This document shows, piece after piece, positions 44,311 to 53,807 of a stretch of 64,000 nt of DNA (positions are counted from its first letter, which is position 1; every line of letters begins with the position of its first letter). The notes beneath the pieces are model-generated. The model did not search any database, was not told the DNA's origin, and saw nothing but the letters and a program-made list of their open reading frames with translations. The position numbers and the translations under genes were made by a program. The DNA comes from Peribacillus faecalis (lineage in GTDB: Bacteria; Bacillota; Bacilli; Bacillales; DSM-1321): positions 30,030 to 94,029 of the forward strand of contig NZ_JACXSI010000005.1 in assembly GCF_014712675.1 (NCBI RefSeq), read 5' to 3'.

Positions 44311-44353
44311 AAAAGTCACAGCTCAGAATGAACTTTTCTGAGCTATGACTATA
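44311..44353. terminator. Bidirectional terminator between sspO and the PaaG-like gene
   Basis: AGTCACAGCTCAGAA and TTCTGAGCTATGACT pair over 14 of 15 bases, flanked by A-run and T-rich ends, between convergent genes. Confidence 0.85.
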
Positions 44354-44372
44354 AAGCTTCATATCATTATCG

Positions 44373-45164
44373 TTATTTCCCCGTAAAAATCGGGGGACGC
44401 TTCTCAAAAAATGCCTTAACGCCTTCTTGCAAATCTTCTGTTTGAAAAGCAAGCGCTTGCGATAATGCCTCCTGCTCCAAAAACTCTTTAAAGTTCATGT
44501 TATGGCTGCTATTTATTAAGCGTTTCGTCAGCCCAACCGCAACTCCGGCAGCATGCGACAACTTTTCAGCCCAACTATAAGCTTCCGTAAGCAATTCTTC
44601 TTCATTATATATTTCGTTGACAATACCAAAATTTTTAGCCTGAATAGCATTGATAGGTTCGCCGCTAAACATAATTTGCTTAGCGCTATGAGCGCCAACT
44701 AATTTAGGAAGAAAATAGGCTGCGCCAAGATCAGGCACAAGTCCTACTTTCGTAAAGCTTGAAGCAAATTTGGCCTTTTCTGAAGCAACAATTAAATCGC
44801 AAGCAAGAGCCAGACTTAGCCCTGCTCCGGCAGCGGCGCCGTTTACTGCAGCAATAACCGGCTGTTCAAGTTCGAAAATGGACGTGATTATTTGCTGTGT
44901 CTGAAGCATTTTCTTTCTTGCCTCTACTGCCGAAGTTTGCTTGAATCCTTTAATATCTCCTCCGGCACAGAAGGCAGAACCCTTCCCTGTCAATATAACG
45001 ACTTTAATCTCTTCTGAAGTCTTCAACTTCCCGAAAAAATCGAGAAGTTCTAGCATCAATTCCGGTACTAAAGCATTCCTCACTTCCGGTCTATTCAGCG
45101 AAACTAGAGCTATCCCCTTTTCCTGCATCACTTCTATATGCTCATATTTTTGAACCGCTTTCAT
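44373..45164 (-). CDS. PaaG-like enoyl-CoA isomerase/hydratase family protein
   Basis: Crotonase-fold protein, 263 residues. It lacks both hydratase glutamates (GAGLSLALACD and ASSFTKVGLVPDLGAAYFLP) and instead shows the pattern of PaaG, the ring-epoxide isomerase of phenylacetate degradation, with an Asp in VPD. No other phenylacetate genes are nearby, so a general enoyl-CoA isomerase role is possible. The ATG at 45164 has AGGAG 9 nt upstream; an earlier TTG overlaps that site. It is an insertion between sspO and sspP relative to B. subtilis. Confidence 0.82.
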   Translation of the reverse strand: MKAVQKYEHIEVMQEKGIALVSLNRPEVRNALVPELMLELLDFFGKLKTSEEIKVVILTGKGSAFCAGGDIKGFKQTSAVEARKKMLQTQQIITSIFELEQPVIAAVNGAAAGAGLSLALACDLIVASEKAKFASSFTKVGLVPDLGAAYFLPKLVGAHSAKQIMFSGEPINAIQAKNFGIVNEIYNEEELLTEAYSWAEKLSHAAGVAVGLTKRLINSSHNMNFKEFLEQEALSQALAFQTEDLQEGVKAFFEKRPPIFTGK

Positions 45165-45386
45165 TTCAGTCAACTCCTAAACATATTTTTTAGTTTGAAT
45201 GTTCAAGATGAATTAAAATACTGATGACCTTTACTTATGTACTAATTAATAAACTCGAGCAGTATTGCCATTATATCATTAATTTACAAAATGTGTAAAT
45301 TGATGATTTTTGTTTTCATTAAAAAAGGAAGGCGCATTAATATACGTCTCCCTTTTCAGTACTAATAACTCGACAAAATAAACAAT

Positions 45387-45641
45387 TTATTCAATCATGT
45401 CATTCATAATGCTTTGCAGTTCCTGCTTGTACTGCTGCAATTGGTGCCTTTGATGCTCAGAAGCAACCTCGAGCGCATTATCTATTTGTTGATACGCTTC
45501 AATAATGCCCGTCTTCAAATGATTCATTTGCGCGCCGTATGCATTGCCATTTTGGTCAAGCTTCTGCAAAATATCCTTCACTTCTTTTGTTGCTTCCTGG
45601 GCATCCTGAAATGCTTGCTGTTTATCTTCATGGTACGCCAA
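45387..45641 (-). CDS. Hypothetical 84-residue helical protein
   Basis: I do not recognise the family. The protein is acidic and glutamine-rich, with long helices likely to form coiled coils ([19 protein letters not shown] and [18 protein letters not shown]). There are no cysteines and no signal peptide. It begins at a TTG about 10 nt after AAGGGG. It is convergent with nothing and sits alone between the PaaG-like gene and sspP; position among spore genes hints at, but does not prove, a sporulation link. It is not Tlp. Confidence 0.65.
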   Translation of the reverse strand: MAYHEDKQQAFQDAQEATKEVKDILQKLDQNGNAYGAQMNHLKTGIIEAYQQIDNALEVASEHQRHQLQQYKQELQSIMNDMIE

Positions 45642-45800
45642 TCGCCTTCAACCCCTTTAAATTTTCTGTCTATATTGTTAGCAGTTAAAGCGTATTTATT
45701 CATTGGAATTGGAACAAAGTATAATGTGAGGAACTGCTCGGGTCAGTATCATTTAACCGAGTATCCGAAACAAGTTCAGTTCAGGATTAGGAGGCAAAAT

Positions 45801-45944
45801 ATGAATAAAAATGACGGTAAAGATATTAGAAAAAACTCGCCAAAAGGAAGTAATTCCGGACAGCCCGAGCCTTTAAGCGGTTCTCATAAAGTGAAAAACC
45901 GCAACCATAGCAGACAAAAAAAGAATTCCGGGCATGATATGTAG
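45801..45944 (+). CDS. sspP: Small acid-soluble spore protein P
   Basis: A 47-residue spore-core protein. The conserved block [20 protein letters not shown] followed by KNRNHSRQK and the HDM end is the SspP (CotL) signature. The ATG at 45801 has TAGGAGG 7 nt upstream. In B. subtilis sspO and sspP are adjacent; here two minus-strand genes lie between them. Confidence 0.93.
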   Translation: MNKNDGKDIRKNSPKGSNSGQPEPLSGSHKVKNRNHSRQKKNSGHDM

Positions 45945-45994
45945 AAAAACATTACCTTCCTTTATCTTTTGAAAAAGGAAATCTTAATTAATAA

Positions 45995-46014
45995 AGCAGG
46001 GGCTGACCCCTGCT
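45995..46014. terminator. Bidirectional terminator between sspP and sbcC
   Basis: Perfect 8-bp stem AGCAGGGG / CCCCTGCT with loop CTGA between convergent genes. Confidence 0.8.
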
Positions 46015-46020
46015 TCTATT

Positions 46021-49000
46021 TTAATTCAAATGAAATCTCGTTGTGCTGCCTGTTTGCGTAGAAATAACTTCTAAGTTTGCATCAATTCGCTCTTTCAATT
46101 CCGGTACGTGAGAAATAATCCCGACCAGACGGCCGTTGCTTTGAATTTCTAATAGAGCTTCAATCGCTTGATCCAAAGACTCAGGATCTAACGTACCAAA
46201 ACCTTCATCAATAAACATTGTTTCCAAAGAAATACCCCCGGCGTTATTTTGAACGACAGCTGCCAATCCTAATGCCAACGCTAAGGAAGCTTTAAAGCTT
46301 TCTCCCCCGGATAATGTTTTTACATGACGTTCCATTCCGGTATATTGGTCAAACACTGTCAGCTCAAGCCCGCTTTGAACGTTCTTTCTTGTCGGGTCAT
46401 TCTTTCTAAGCAATTCATAGCGGCCTCCCGTCATTTTACGCAGACGCTCATTTGCTTCAAGTAAAATATCATTCAAAAATGCCGCCAACACAAAACGTTC
46501 AAACGTAATTCGGTAACGGTTTTGTCCTTTCGCCATTTCATATAGATGACCGATTTGCTCATATTTCTCCAGTATACCTTTTTGCTTAACAAGTAGCTCA
46601 CTGAGTTTGCCTGCAATGTTCTCATTTTGCTTCGCATACATCGTTTGTTCGTTCATTTCATCTCGCTGTTTTTTCAGCTTTCCAGCCAATTCGGCAATTT
46701 GTTCCTCTATCAATTGGATATTAGGCGCATCCTTGTCTTTCAACGTATACTCCAAGTTTGCCAATAAATGCTGCACACGCTGATATTCTGTCTCATACCT
46801 TTCGATCCTCGTTTTATAATCCTGTATCTCTAATTCCGTCTTTTTAGCAGCCACATACAAATTGTAATGTAAAAAACCTTGCTTCTCCATCTCTGCCTTG
46901 AATAATGCCCGTTCTTCGTTTAATTCTGATTCTAAAGATTGCAACGTCTTGCCGTTTGTTTCAAGTGCGCTTTTCACCTTTGTTTCTTCCTGCTGCGCAG
47001 TATACAAGTTCTTTTGCTTTGTTTCAAGCAATTGCTGCAATCTGTCTCTTGCTGTGACAGCATGCTGCAGTGCTTGCTCAAAGGCTTGAACAGTACGAAG
47101 CTGCTCCGGCAAACGAGTGTGCATCGTTTCAAGTTTCGTATTGAGCTGAATATAACGTTCGCGCCAATTATCTTCCGTTTTCTTCGCTTCTTTCAGACCG
47201 AGACGCAACTGCTCTATTGCCGATTTACTTTCGTTTATTTGTTTTTCAAGCAAAGGCAATTGCTGTTTCTGTTCAGCAAGCTCATTCATTTGCACGTGTA
47301 GCTGCCTGCTCTTTTCTTCAAGCTTATCCGCTTCTTCATTAAGCAGCTCATCACTGAATTGTTCTAATGAAGCAACAATTACTTGTTTTTGCTTGTCGAG
47401 TTCGGCATTAATATGTTCAAACTGCACTTGCAACTGATAATGTTTCTGAACCGCTGAATCTTTTTGTTTTTCTGCCGCAGCCAGTTTTTCCTTCTGTTCT
47501 TCCAATTCTTCCTGCGATGCCCCATTGTCCGTTTGTGAGGCCGGTTTCGGATGAGAAGTCGAACCGCATACTGCGCAAGGCTTCCCTTCTTCCAGCTCAG
47601 ACGCCAAAAGGCTGGCATGAAAATGCAGCATTGACTTCTCTAGCAATGCAAGTTTTTCTTTTTCTTGCTCCACAAGTTTCTCAGCATGCTGCAATGATTG
47701 CTTTTCTATATTTAAATCATTTTTAAGCTTTACTTGCTTTTGCAATGATGCTTTATAGTCGTTTAACATTTTTCTGGCCGTATCATTCTTCTCTTGTTCG
47801 CGCGTAATATCACTAAATGCCACTGCTGCTTTTTGGGCACAGGCTAATTGTGTTTGGAGAATTGATAGCCTTTGCGCTTCCGCCTCCTGCTTATTCTCTA
47901 AGTTTATACGTTTCTGATGGCATTCTTTTGATTTCGCTTCCGCATCGTGCACTTCTTTAGAAAAACTTTCAAATGAAAGAACATCGTTGCGCAGCTCTTG
48001 CAAATTGAATACTTTAGTCGTTGCATCTTCTCTTTCTTTCGCTTTGCCTAATTCTTCGTTATATGTTTCTTGAAGCGAAGCAATTTTTGTAACTAAATCT
48101 GCTTCCTGCTGACGCAAGTTTTCAACGATTGCTTTCGTTTCTTTTACACGTCTGCCGATTCGCAAATAAGATTGCTCTTGTTTATCAAGCAAATTAGCTT
48201 TTTGTGCCTGCTCAATCGTTTGTTTGCAAATAGTAATCTCTTCTTTCTGTTGATCCAGCGAAACTTTTTCCTGTTTCAACTTATCGCGCTCGGCAAACTT
48301 CCCAAGCAGTTCTTTTGCCTGAATCAGTTCTGTCTGCAATCGTTTATCCTGATCTTCAATTGTTTTCAGCTGACTTTGCAGATTAAGTAATGTTTCCTTT
48401 CTGATTTCGATATCCTTACCTAAAGCGTCCAGCACTGACTCAGGATGTTGCGATTGCTCTTCTGGTACTACTGCTTCTTTTTCTAACCAAACAATATCTG
48501 ACATCAACGATTGCATCTCAAACTGAACTTGCTCTTCAGATCGCTTTAAAACGGTTGCGTCTTCTTTTAGCTTTTCTTCTATTTTTTTATATATTTGTGT
48601 ATGGAACAGTTTTTGCAGAATTTGTTCCTTATCTTTACTTTCTGAAACGAGGAGCTTTTTGAAATCGCCTTGAGGGATCATTAATATTTGTTTAAACTGA
48701 TTGGCATCCAATCCGATGATTTGCTTAATTTTCTCATCGGTATCACGGACATTCCCTGCCAAGAGCACTTTGCCCTCATTCGTTATTTCATATAACTCCG
48801 CCTTCGCCCCGATTGTTGTGCTGCCTTCACCGGACTTCTTCGGCTTTTCCTGTTGCGGCGCACGCCAAATAAGATATGTTTTATCGCGAAGCTGAAACTG
48901 TAAAGAAACTTCTGTCGCAAGATCGCTTTCTGCAAAATGACTTCTTAAATCCGTTCCGGCACGGTCTTCTCCGCTCGCTTTTCCATAAATGGCAAAACTG

Positions 49001-49143
49001 ATGCCATCAAAAATGGTTGTTTTTCCTGCACCTGTCTTACCGGAGATGACAAACATATTGCGATTTTCCAAAACAGTAAAGTCAATGACTTCTGTTTTCG
49101 CATAAGGGCCAAATGCCTGAAGCTTTAATAATAACGGTCTCAT
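46021..49143 (-). CDS. sbcC: Exonuclease subunit SbcC
   Basis: ATPase of the SbcCD (Rad50-Mre11-like) nuclease that opens hairpins and processes DNA ends. The 1040 residues show Walker A GKTGAGKTT (35-43), two very long coiled-coil arms, the zinc-hook CAVC near residue 522, and the C-terminal signature TLSGGESFKASLALALGLA with Walker B/D-loop MFIDEGFGTLDPESL. The start ATG directly follows the sbcD stop codon, so the two are translated from one mRNA. Confidence 0.97.
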   Translation of the reverse strand: MRPLLLKLQAFGPYAKTEVIDFTVLENRNMFVISGKTGAGKTTIFDGISFAIYGKASGEDRAGTDLRSHFAESDLATEVSLQFQLRDKTYLIWRAPQQEKPKKSGEGSTTIGAKAELYEITNEGKVLLAGNVRDTDEKIKQIIGLDANQFKQILMIPQGDFKKLLVSESKDKEQILQKLFHTQIYKKIEEKLKEDATVLKRSEEQVQFEMQSLMSDIVWLEKEAVVPEEQSQHPESVLDALGKDIEIRKETLLNLQSQLKTIEDQDKRLQTELIQAKELLGKFAERDKLKQEKVSLDQQKEEITICKQTIEQAQKANLLDKQEQSYLRIGRRVKETKAIVENLRQQEADLVTKIASLQETYNEELGKAKEREDATTKVFNLQELRNDVLSFESFSKEVHDAEAKSKECHQKRINLENKQEAEAQRLSILQTQLACAQKAAVAFSDITREQEKNDTARKMLNDYKASLQKQVKLKNDLNIEKQSLQHAEKLVEQEKEKLALLEKSMLHFHASLLASELEEGKPCAVCGSTSHPKPASQTDNGASQEELEEQKEKLAAAEKQKDSAVQKHYQLQVQFEHINAELDKQKQVIVASLEQFSDELLNEEADKLEEKSRQLHVQMNELAEQKQQLPLLEKQINESKSAIEQLRLGLKEAKKTEDNWRERYIQLNTKLETMHTRLPEQLRTVQAFEQALQHAVTARDRLQQLLETKQKNLYTAQQEETKVKSALETNGKTLQSLESELNEERALFKAEMEKQGFLHYNLYVAAKKTELEIQDYKTRIERYETEYQRVQHLLANLEYTLKDKDAPNIQLIEEQIAELAGKLKKQRDEMNEQTMYAKQNENIAGKLSELLVKQKGILEKYEQIGHLYEMAKGQNRYRITFERFVLAAFLNDILLEANERLRKMTGGRYELLRKNDPTRKNVQSGLELTVFDQYTGMERHVKTLSGGESFKASLALALGLAAVVQNNAGGISLETMFIDEGFGTLDPESLDQAIEALLEIQSNGRLVGIISHVPELKERIDANLEVISTQTGSTTRFHLN

Positions 49144-50286
49144 TTACAGGTCTGCCTCCTTTTTCACTGAAGAAATGACTTCTACCATAATCGCTTCTTT
49201 TTTATCATCAAACTCACGCTCAGTCATTTGTTTATAAAAGCTTTCAAATAGCTGCAGTTCTGTTTTATTTTCTCCTTTTTGAACAGCCAGCCGGTCTCTA
49301 TTTTTCAGATCACTTTGATCCCACTTGCGTTCAAGGTGCAGTACATTCGGATATACTTGTCGAAGCTTTCCGATTGGATCCAGGATTGTTCCTTGGTCTA
49401 ACAGCGTTACTTTCAGAAAATCATCCAGTTTCTGTTTTTCGTAAAATGATTTATCCATCAGCTCCTCAAAGTAACCGGTTATTTCCCGCATATCCTGTTT
49501 CGGCACTAAATCACGTTTTTTAACAGTAAAGCTGCCGTCCTCTTTCATATCAATGACATTTACAGATTTTTTCTGATTTGCTTCTGAAAAGGAGTACTTT
49601 AATAGAGAACCGGAATAGAAGACAGTGTCATGCTTTATCGCATCCGGACTATGAAGATGGCCAAGCGCAGTGTATGAAAACGGAGCAAATAAATCACTTG
49701 TGACGCAGCCTGAACCGCCTACCGATAAAACCCTTTCCGAATCGGATGACTGGCCTCCCAAAACGAAAGCATGTCCAATAAGTACGTTTGGTTCATTTAC
49801 ATTGATTGTCTGTTCAATGTTGCCGATAATCGATTTCATTGCGTCTTGATGACTATGAATTGATTCATCGCTGTGCAACTGACGGACAACACCCGGCTCA
49901 GCGAAAGGGACACAATAAAAATTAACGCCCTTAACGTGAATCGGCTCAATTTTTTCATCCAGTTTCCCTTGAATATATAATTGGTTGTGCTTTAACCATG
50001 GTGATGCGAATGATAGTCTTTCGGCACTATCGTGGTTACCCGAGATCGCGATCACCGGTATATTCATATCAATATTGATTTTAAATAAAATATCATTCAA
50101 TAATTCGACCGCTTCTGTAGGCGGCACAGAACGGTCGTACAAGTCTCCTGCTATTATAATTGCATCAGGCTTTTCTTCCTCCAATATTTGCAAAAATCGA
50201 TGCAGCATATAGTTTTGGTTTTCGGTCATGTAAATACCATGAACAATTTTGCCTAAATGCCAATCGGCAGTATGAATAAATTTCAT
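49144..50286 (-). CDS. sbcD: Exonuclease subunit SbcD
   Basis: Mn-dependent nuclease subunit of SbcCD. The 380 residues carry the phosphoesterase motifs TADWHLGK, AGDLYDR, SGNHDS, GHAF and GHLHSPD. The C-terminal region contains the SbcD-specific segment and an SbcC-binding helix. First gene of the sbcDC operon. No SOS box was seen upstream. Confidence 0.96.
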   Translation of the reverse strand: MKFIHTADWHLGKIVHGIYMTENQNYMLHRFLQILEEEKPDAIIIAGDLYDRSVPPTEAVELLNDILFKINIDMNIPVIAISGNHDSAERLSFASPWLKHNQLYIQGKLDEKIEPIHVKGVNFYCVPFAEPGVVRQLHSDESIHSHQDAMKSIIGNIEQTINVNEPNVLIGHAFVLGGQSSDSERVLSVGGSGCVTSDLFAPFSYTALGHLHSPDAIKHDTVFYSGSLLKYSFSEANQKKSVNVIDMKEDGSFTVKKRDLVPKQDMREITGYFEELMDKSFYEKQKLDDFLKVTLLDQGTILDPIGKLRQVYPNVLHLERKWDQSDLKNRDRLAVQKGENKTELQLFESFYKQMTEREFDDKKEAIMVEVISSVKKEADL

Positions 50287-50427
50287 ACAAATCCCCCTAT
50301 TCTCGTGCTTTTTGTCTATTATACTAGAAAAACCGTCACCGGTCCTTTTTCTTTTTTGAATCTGCCTCTTGATTTCACTTCATGGACAGCCTTCTAAGTT
50401 CAATAAGACATATTATTATTTAAATTA

Positions 50428-50460
50428 AATGAACCTATACCGCCTTAGTATAGGTTCATT
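50428..50460. terminator. Terminator after the ABC exporter genes
   Basis: Perfect 13-bp inverted repeat AATGAACCTATAC / GTATAGGTTCATT just downstream of the ABC permease stop codon, upstream of sbcD. Confidence 0.8.
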
Positions 50461-50467
50461 GTCACTA

Positions 50468-51409
50468 TTAAGCTCTTACGTCTCTCTTCACGAAAAACAG
50501 AAAAGCAATCAAGTTAAATATAATGAAGTAAGCCATTAAGACTACTATTGAAAATCCAATTGTCATATCATCAAACAACGGCCGGCCGTCAAAGTAGCTC
50601 ATTAAGTTTGTATTAGCAAACAAGCTGTATTTGGCCCATTCAAACTTCATTGCCAAAATAGACGTAATATTGCCGCCCATCAGCAGCAGGAAAATAGAAA
50701 TACCGATCGCTAATGAGCTGTTTCTGAATGCTGCAGAAATCATAAAGGCCATCGTCGTAAGCATAAACAGCCCGATAGAAGACATGCCATACGTAAATAG
50801 TGCGTTAGCTAATTGCGATCTTTCAATTACCTCTCCATTCGTATAAGCCAAGTACGGTCCCGCATCCCCTAGTCCGAACAGCACGGCGCCGATGATCCAT
50901 GTTACTGCAAAAGTAAATAACACGGTGCCTATTGAGAACAATATGACGGTTACATATTTACTTAATAATATTTTCACTCTGCTGACCGGACGGATTAATA
51001 ACAATTTAATCGTTCCGGTTGAGAATTCACTTGCGACAATGCCCGCAGCTATTGTAATTGTTATAATTGCGATAAAATCAATTAAAGGTACCATTTCGTT
51101 CACAAAAGACCAAGCCGTCAATTCATTTTCAGGCGGGATATTATTAGCAAGACGATATTCATTTAAAGCAATATGACGATTGTAAAAATCGCTGCTATCC
51201 GGATATTCAGCTCTTTCCGCTTTCAGCATTTCCGTTTCTTCTGTGAGCGATTGCTTCCAATCACTGCTCTTTTCGGCTGTTTTCTGGTCCAGTTCAATAT
51301 ATTTGTCTAAACCGCCCACTCCGACTATAATCACGACCAGTAAACCAACCATTACCCATGTTGAAGCTTTTTTCAATATTTTCATCCATTCATTCGCTAC
51401 TAAGTTCAT
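50468..51409 (-). CDS. ABC transporter permease (ABC-2 type)
   Basis: Membrane subunit of an export-type ABC transporter, 313 residues with about six membrane segments and a large first extracytoplasmic or cytosolic loop (residues 35-105) rich in Glu/Lys. VASEFSTGTIKLLLIRPVSR is the characteristic ABC-2 coupling segment. Its ATG overlaps the ATPase stop (ATGA), so translation is coupled. Such pairs are used for peptide-antibiotic resistance, sodium export or lipid handling; the cargo is not evident. Confidence 0.87.
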   Translation of the reverse strand: MNLVANEWMKILKKASTWVMVGLLVVIIVGVGGLDKYIELDQKTAEKSSDWKQSLTEETEMLKAERAEYPDSSDFYNRHIALNEYRLANNIPPENELTAWSFVNEMVPLIDFIAIITITIAAGIVASEFSTGTIKLLLIRPVSRVKILLSKYVTVILFSIGTVLFTFAVTWIIGAVLFGLGDAGPYLAYTNGEVIERSQLANALFTYGMSSIGLFMLTTMAFMISAAFRNSSLAIGISIFLLLMGGNITSILAMKFEWAKYSLFANTNLMSYFDGRPLFDDMTIGFSIVVLMAYFIIFNLIAFLFFVKRDVRA

Positions 51410-52326
51410 GCAATTTGTCCCCCTTCACCTGTAATCTGCAAAAATTTCTCTTCAAGGGAAACTGTTACATTTTCAACACTATAAATCTCGCAATCTAGCA
51501 GTGCTAATGCTTTCACAATTTTAGGCACTGCTGTTTTATCCACTTTTAACTGCAGTCTGCCATTAATTATGTCCGCTTCAAGGGCAAGCGCCCCTTCTTT
51601 CACAATACGCAATGCTTGGTCAAGAGGCGAAACTTCGATAGCTATGTTCTTTATTTCATCTTCTGATTCTTCATGCACATTTTGAATATCGACCAGTTTT
51701 CCGTTTTGGATAATACAGAAGCGGTCACACATCATTTCCATTTCGGAAAGCAAATGACTCGAAACAATGACTGTCATTCCTTCTTCAGCAGCAAGCTTCT
51801 TTAAGTAATCTCTAATTTCTCTAATGCCCTGCGGGTCAAGACCATTAGTCGGCTCATCAAGAATCAGCACTTTCGGATTATGTAATAGCGCCTGAGCGAG
51901 CCCGAGCCGTTGCCTCATTCCTAATGAATAGCTTTTTACTTTATCATGTATTCTTTGTTGCAAACCTACCAATTTAATAACTTCATCAATTCTTTCTTTA
52001 TTGACTCCCGAGGACATTCTTGCATAATGCTTCAGATTGTCATAGCCTGATAAGTATTTGTACAATTCCGGGTTCTCGACAATCGCCCCAATATGCCCAA
52101 TCGCTTTTTCGAATTGCTTTTTGACGCTTTCCCCGCATATGAATACGTCACCTTCAGACATCTTCATTAATCCGACAATCATTCTAATTGTTGTCGTCTT
52201 TCCGGCTCCATTTGGACCTAAGAAACCGAATATCTCGCCTTTAAACACATCAAAACTTAAATCATCAATGATCGTCTTATTTTTGATGCGTTTTGTCACT
52301 CCATCTAACCTGACTGTAACTTCCAA
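51406..52326 (-). CDS. ABC transporter ATPase (BcrA/YhcH type)
   Basis: ATPase of the exporter, 306 residues. Walker A GPNGAGKTT is near residue 37, the signature YSLGMRQRLGLAQALL follows, Walker B is VLILDEPTNGLD and the H-loop is VSSHLL. The C-terminal roughly 85 residues are the extra domain of BcrA-like proteins. First gene of the pair. No two-component system is next to it, unlike typical bacitracin-sensing modules. Confidence 0.9.
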   Translation of the reverse strand: MEVTVRLDGVTKRIKNKTIIDDLSFDVFKGEIFGFLGPNGAGKTTTIRMIVGLMKMSEGDVFICGESVKKQFEKAIGHIGAIVENPELYKYLSGYDNLKHYARMSSGVNKERIDEVIKLVGLQQRIHDKVKSYSLGMRQRLGLAQALLHNPKVLILDEPTNGLDPQGIREIRDYLKKLAAEEGMTVIVSSHLLSEMEMMCDRFCIIQNGKLVDIQNVHEESEDEIKNIAIEVSPLDQALRIVKEGALALEADIINGRLQLKVDKTAVPKIVKALALLDCEIYSVENVTVSLEEKFLQITGEGGQIA

Positions 52327-52434
52327 TCATCTCACCCATTTCTTTCATATTCATCCGGTGCGACCGGTACTTTTAAATCTTACACCGACGGCAAACAAAT
52401 ACTAATCATCCGCAGCATTATGTTTGTATAAGAC

Positions 52435-52600
52435 TTTAGGCGTAGCAAATTAGAAAAAACGAAATGCGGAAGCAGCCCGCAAGTAAGGAACAGCGACTAA
52501 GAGCGCTACGTCCGCATGTCTTCACCGATATAGCCTACATCCTGTAGGCCTCCGAGCATGGCAGGTAAAAGGTTAGACAGCTATCTATGTTCGAAAATAA
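52435..52600. repeat. GC-richer intergenic block, candidate dispersed repeat
   Basis: Between the ABC ATPase gene and yneK a block of about 160 bp is GC-richer than its surroundings and has internal inverted segments (ATGCGG with CCGCAT; CCTACA with TGTAGG). No ORF with a ribosome site fits. It resembles intergenic repeat elements of Bacillaceae, but a second copy is not in this window. The rest of the 353-bp gap is the yneK terminator and AT-rich DNA. Confidence 0.35.
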
Positions 52601-52621
52601 ATACTTTCTTATCTTTTCAAA

Positions 52622-52665
52622 AAAAAAGACCTTTCCATAGTTCGTTTGACTTTAGAAAGGTCTTC
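52622..52665 (-). terminator. Terminator of yneK
   Basis: AAGACCTTTC and GAAAGGTCTT form a perfect 10-bp stem with a 19-nt loop and a T-run on the minus strand, past the yneK stop codon. Confidence 0.8.
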
Positions 52666-52679
52666 CTCCATTAAAATTC

Positions 52680-53105
52680 TTAAAATAATTCATTATAACG
52701 AGCCATATCAATTTGCTTTTCGTTTAATTTCTTGCGCAAAAATTTATGATCCCGTTTCGGTGTTGCCATTATGTATCCTCTAATTACAAGGTCTTCATTA
52801 ATTTGAATTACTTTTTCCTTCAATGCCAATTCACCGATTTTACCGGCTATTTTTTGTCGCGCTACATCTCTGAACAGCTCGGGAACCGGACTGACCAAAT
52901 CATCAAGCAGTAATTTTTCATCTTGTTTCCATAAATGCGCGGTTTTTTCGACATAATACTCTTCCCAATCCATATCGGAACGGCCATCTTGTTTCGGCAT
53001 CCGCTTCAGAAACTTTCGAAACATGAAGAAACCGCCGATAGCAAACGAACCGGCCATGACAACAATCCAAAATAGAATAAACCATAGAAACCAACCTTCT
53101 AACAT
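52680..53105 (-). CDS. yneK: DUF2621 membrane protein YneK
   Basis: A 141-residue protein with one N-terminal membrane helix (about residues 4-28) and a soluble cytosolic part rich in charged residues. It belongs to the DUF2621/YneK family, with no known function. The conserved MDWEEYYVEKTAHLW segment is visible. It follows ccdC in the same direction, as in B. subtilis. ATG after ATAGGAGG. Confidence 0.88.
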   Translation of the reverse strand: MLEGWFLWFILFWIVVMAGSFAIGGFFMFRKFLKRMPKQDGRSDMDWEEYYVEKTAHLWKQDEKLLLDDLVSPVPELFRDVARQKIAGKIGELALKEKVIQINEDLVIRGYIMATPKRDHKFLRKKLNEKQIDMARYNELF

Positions 53106-53174
53106 GGTAATCCTCCTATTATATAAGATAGATGATCATCGAAATGAAGCAATATCACAAGGCAAAAGCACCAA

Positions 53175-53678
53175 TTAAGGCGCTTTTGCGGTCAAAATAG
53201 GATCGTTCAAATCCGGCAATTGCTTTTCCAATTTCTTATATTGAAGCAACATTGCCACTCGCCAAGGAACAATCATTCCAAATGCAAGAATCCAGAACAT
53301 TCCCCCTGTTTCGCCAATATCCACTGTCGATGTGACAATAAGTTTCAATATTATTCTCGCTATCAGTAAAGCTATCAAAATAAAGGCAAATGCCTTCGAG
53401 CGCTTTATATAGATTTCATTATCGCGTATTTCGAACTGGGTTGTCTTAATTAACAATATTGAGAATATTAGTCCGACACCTAAGGCTTCCGCAATTTCAA
53501 TTGGGGTTACACGAAAGAAAGGATGCAAAAACATTAGCGCACCTGTACTCATAAAGATTGGCGGCAATATAATCTTTTTTCTATTCACAGGTTTTTTAGC
53601 TGCTTTCATACGTATAAATAACACAGCTACAGCCATTAAAATCGGTATAATTAATGTAAAGTAAAGCAAACGAATCAA
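53175..53678 (-). CDS. ccdC: Cytochrome c biogenesis protein CcdC (YneJ)
   Basis: Integral membrane protein of 167 residues with four to five hydrophobic segments, DUF1453 family. B. subtilis ccdC lies with ccdA and yneI and is part of the cytochrome c maturation locus, though not strictly needed for it. Order ccdA, yneI, ccdC is kept here. The start is uncertain: TTG at 53678 has only GAAAAGAG close upstream, and another TTG three codons in is also possible. Confidence 0.87.
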   Translation of the reverse strand: MIRLLYFTLIIPILMAVAVLFIRMKAAKKPVNRKKIILPPIFMSTGALMFLHPFFRVTPIEIAEALGVGLIFSILLIKTTQFEIRDNEIYIKRSKAFAFILIALLIARIILKLIVTSTVDIGETGGMFWILAFGMIVPWRVAMLLQYKKLEKQLPDLNDPILTAKAP

Positions 53679-53807
53679 CTCTTTTCCCGCTTTGTAAAAC
53701 CTGACTTTTTTCTTAATCTTACCAGAATATTACGAACTAATCAAAAAAGAGGTTGTCACATAGAAGCGATTAAACCGCAATTGACTTCCTCTTCCTTATA
53801 AACAATT

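Noticed and set aside
45387-45641. Tlp (thioredoxin-like spore protein) as identity of the 84-residue protein
   Set aside because: Length is similar but the sequence pattern I recall for Tlp is absent.
45414-45800. N-terminal extension of the frame containing sspP
   Set aside because: It overlaps the opposite-strand helical protein gene; the ribosome site at 45790 and the family start both place sspP at 45801.
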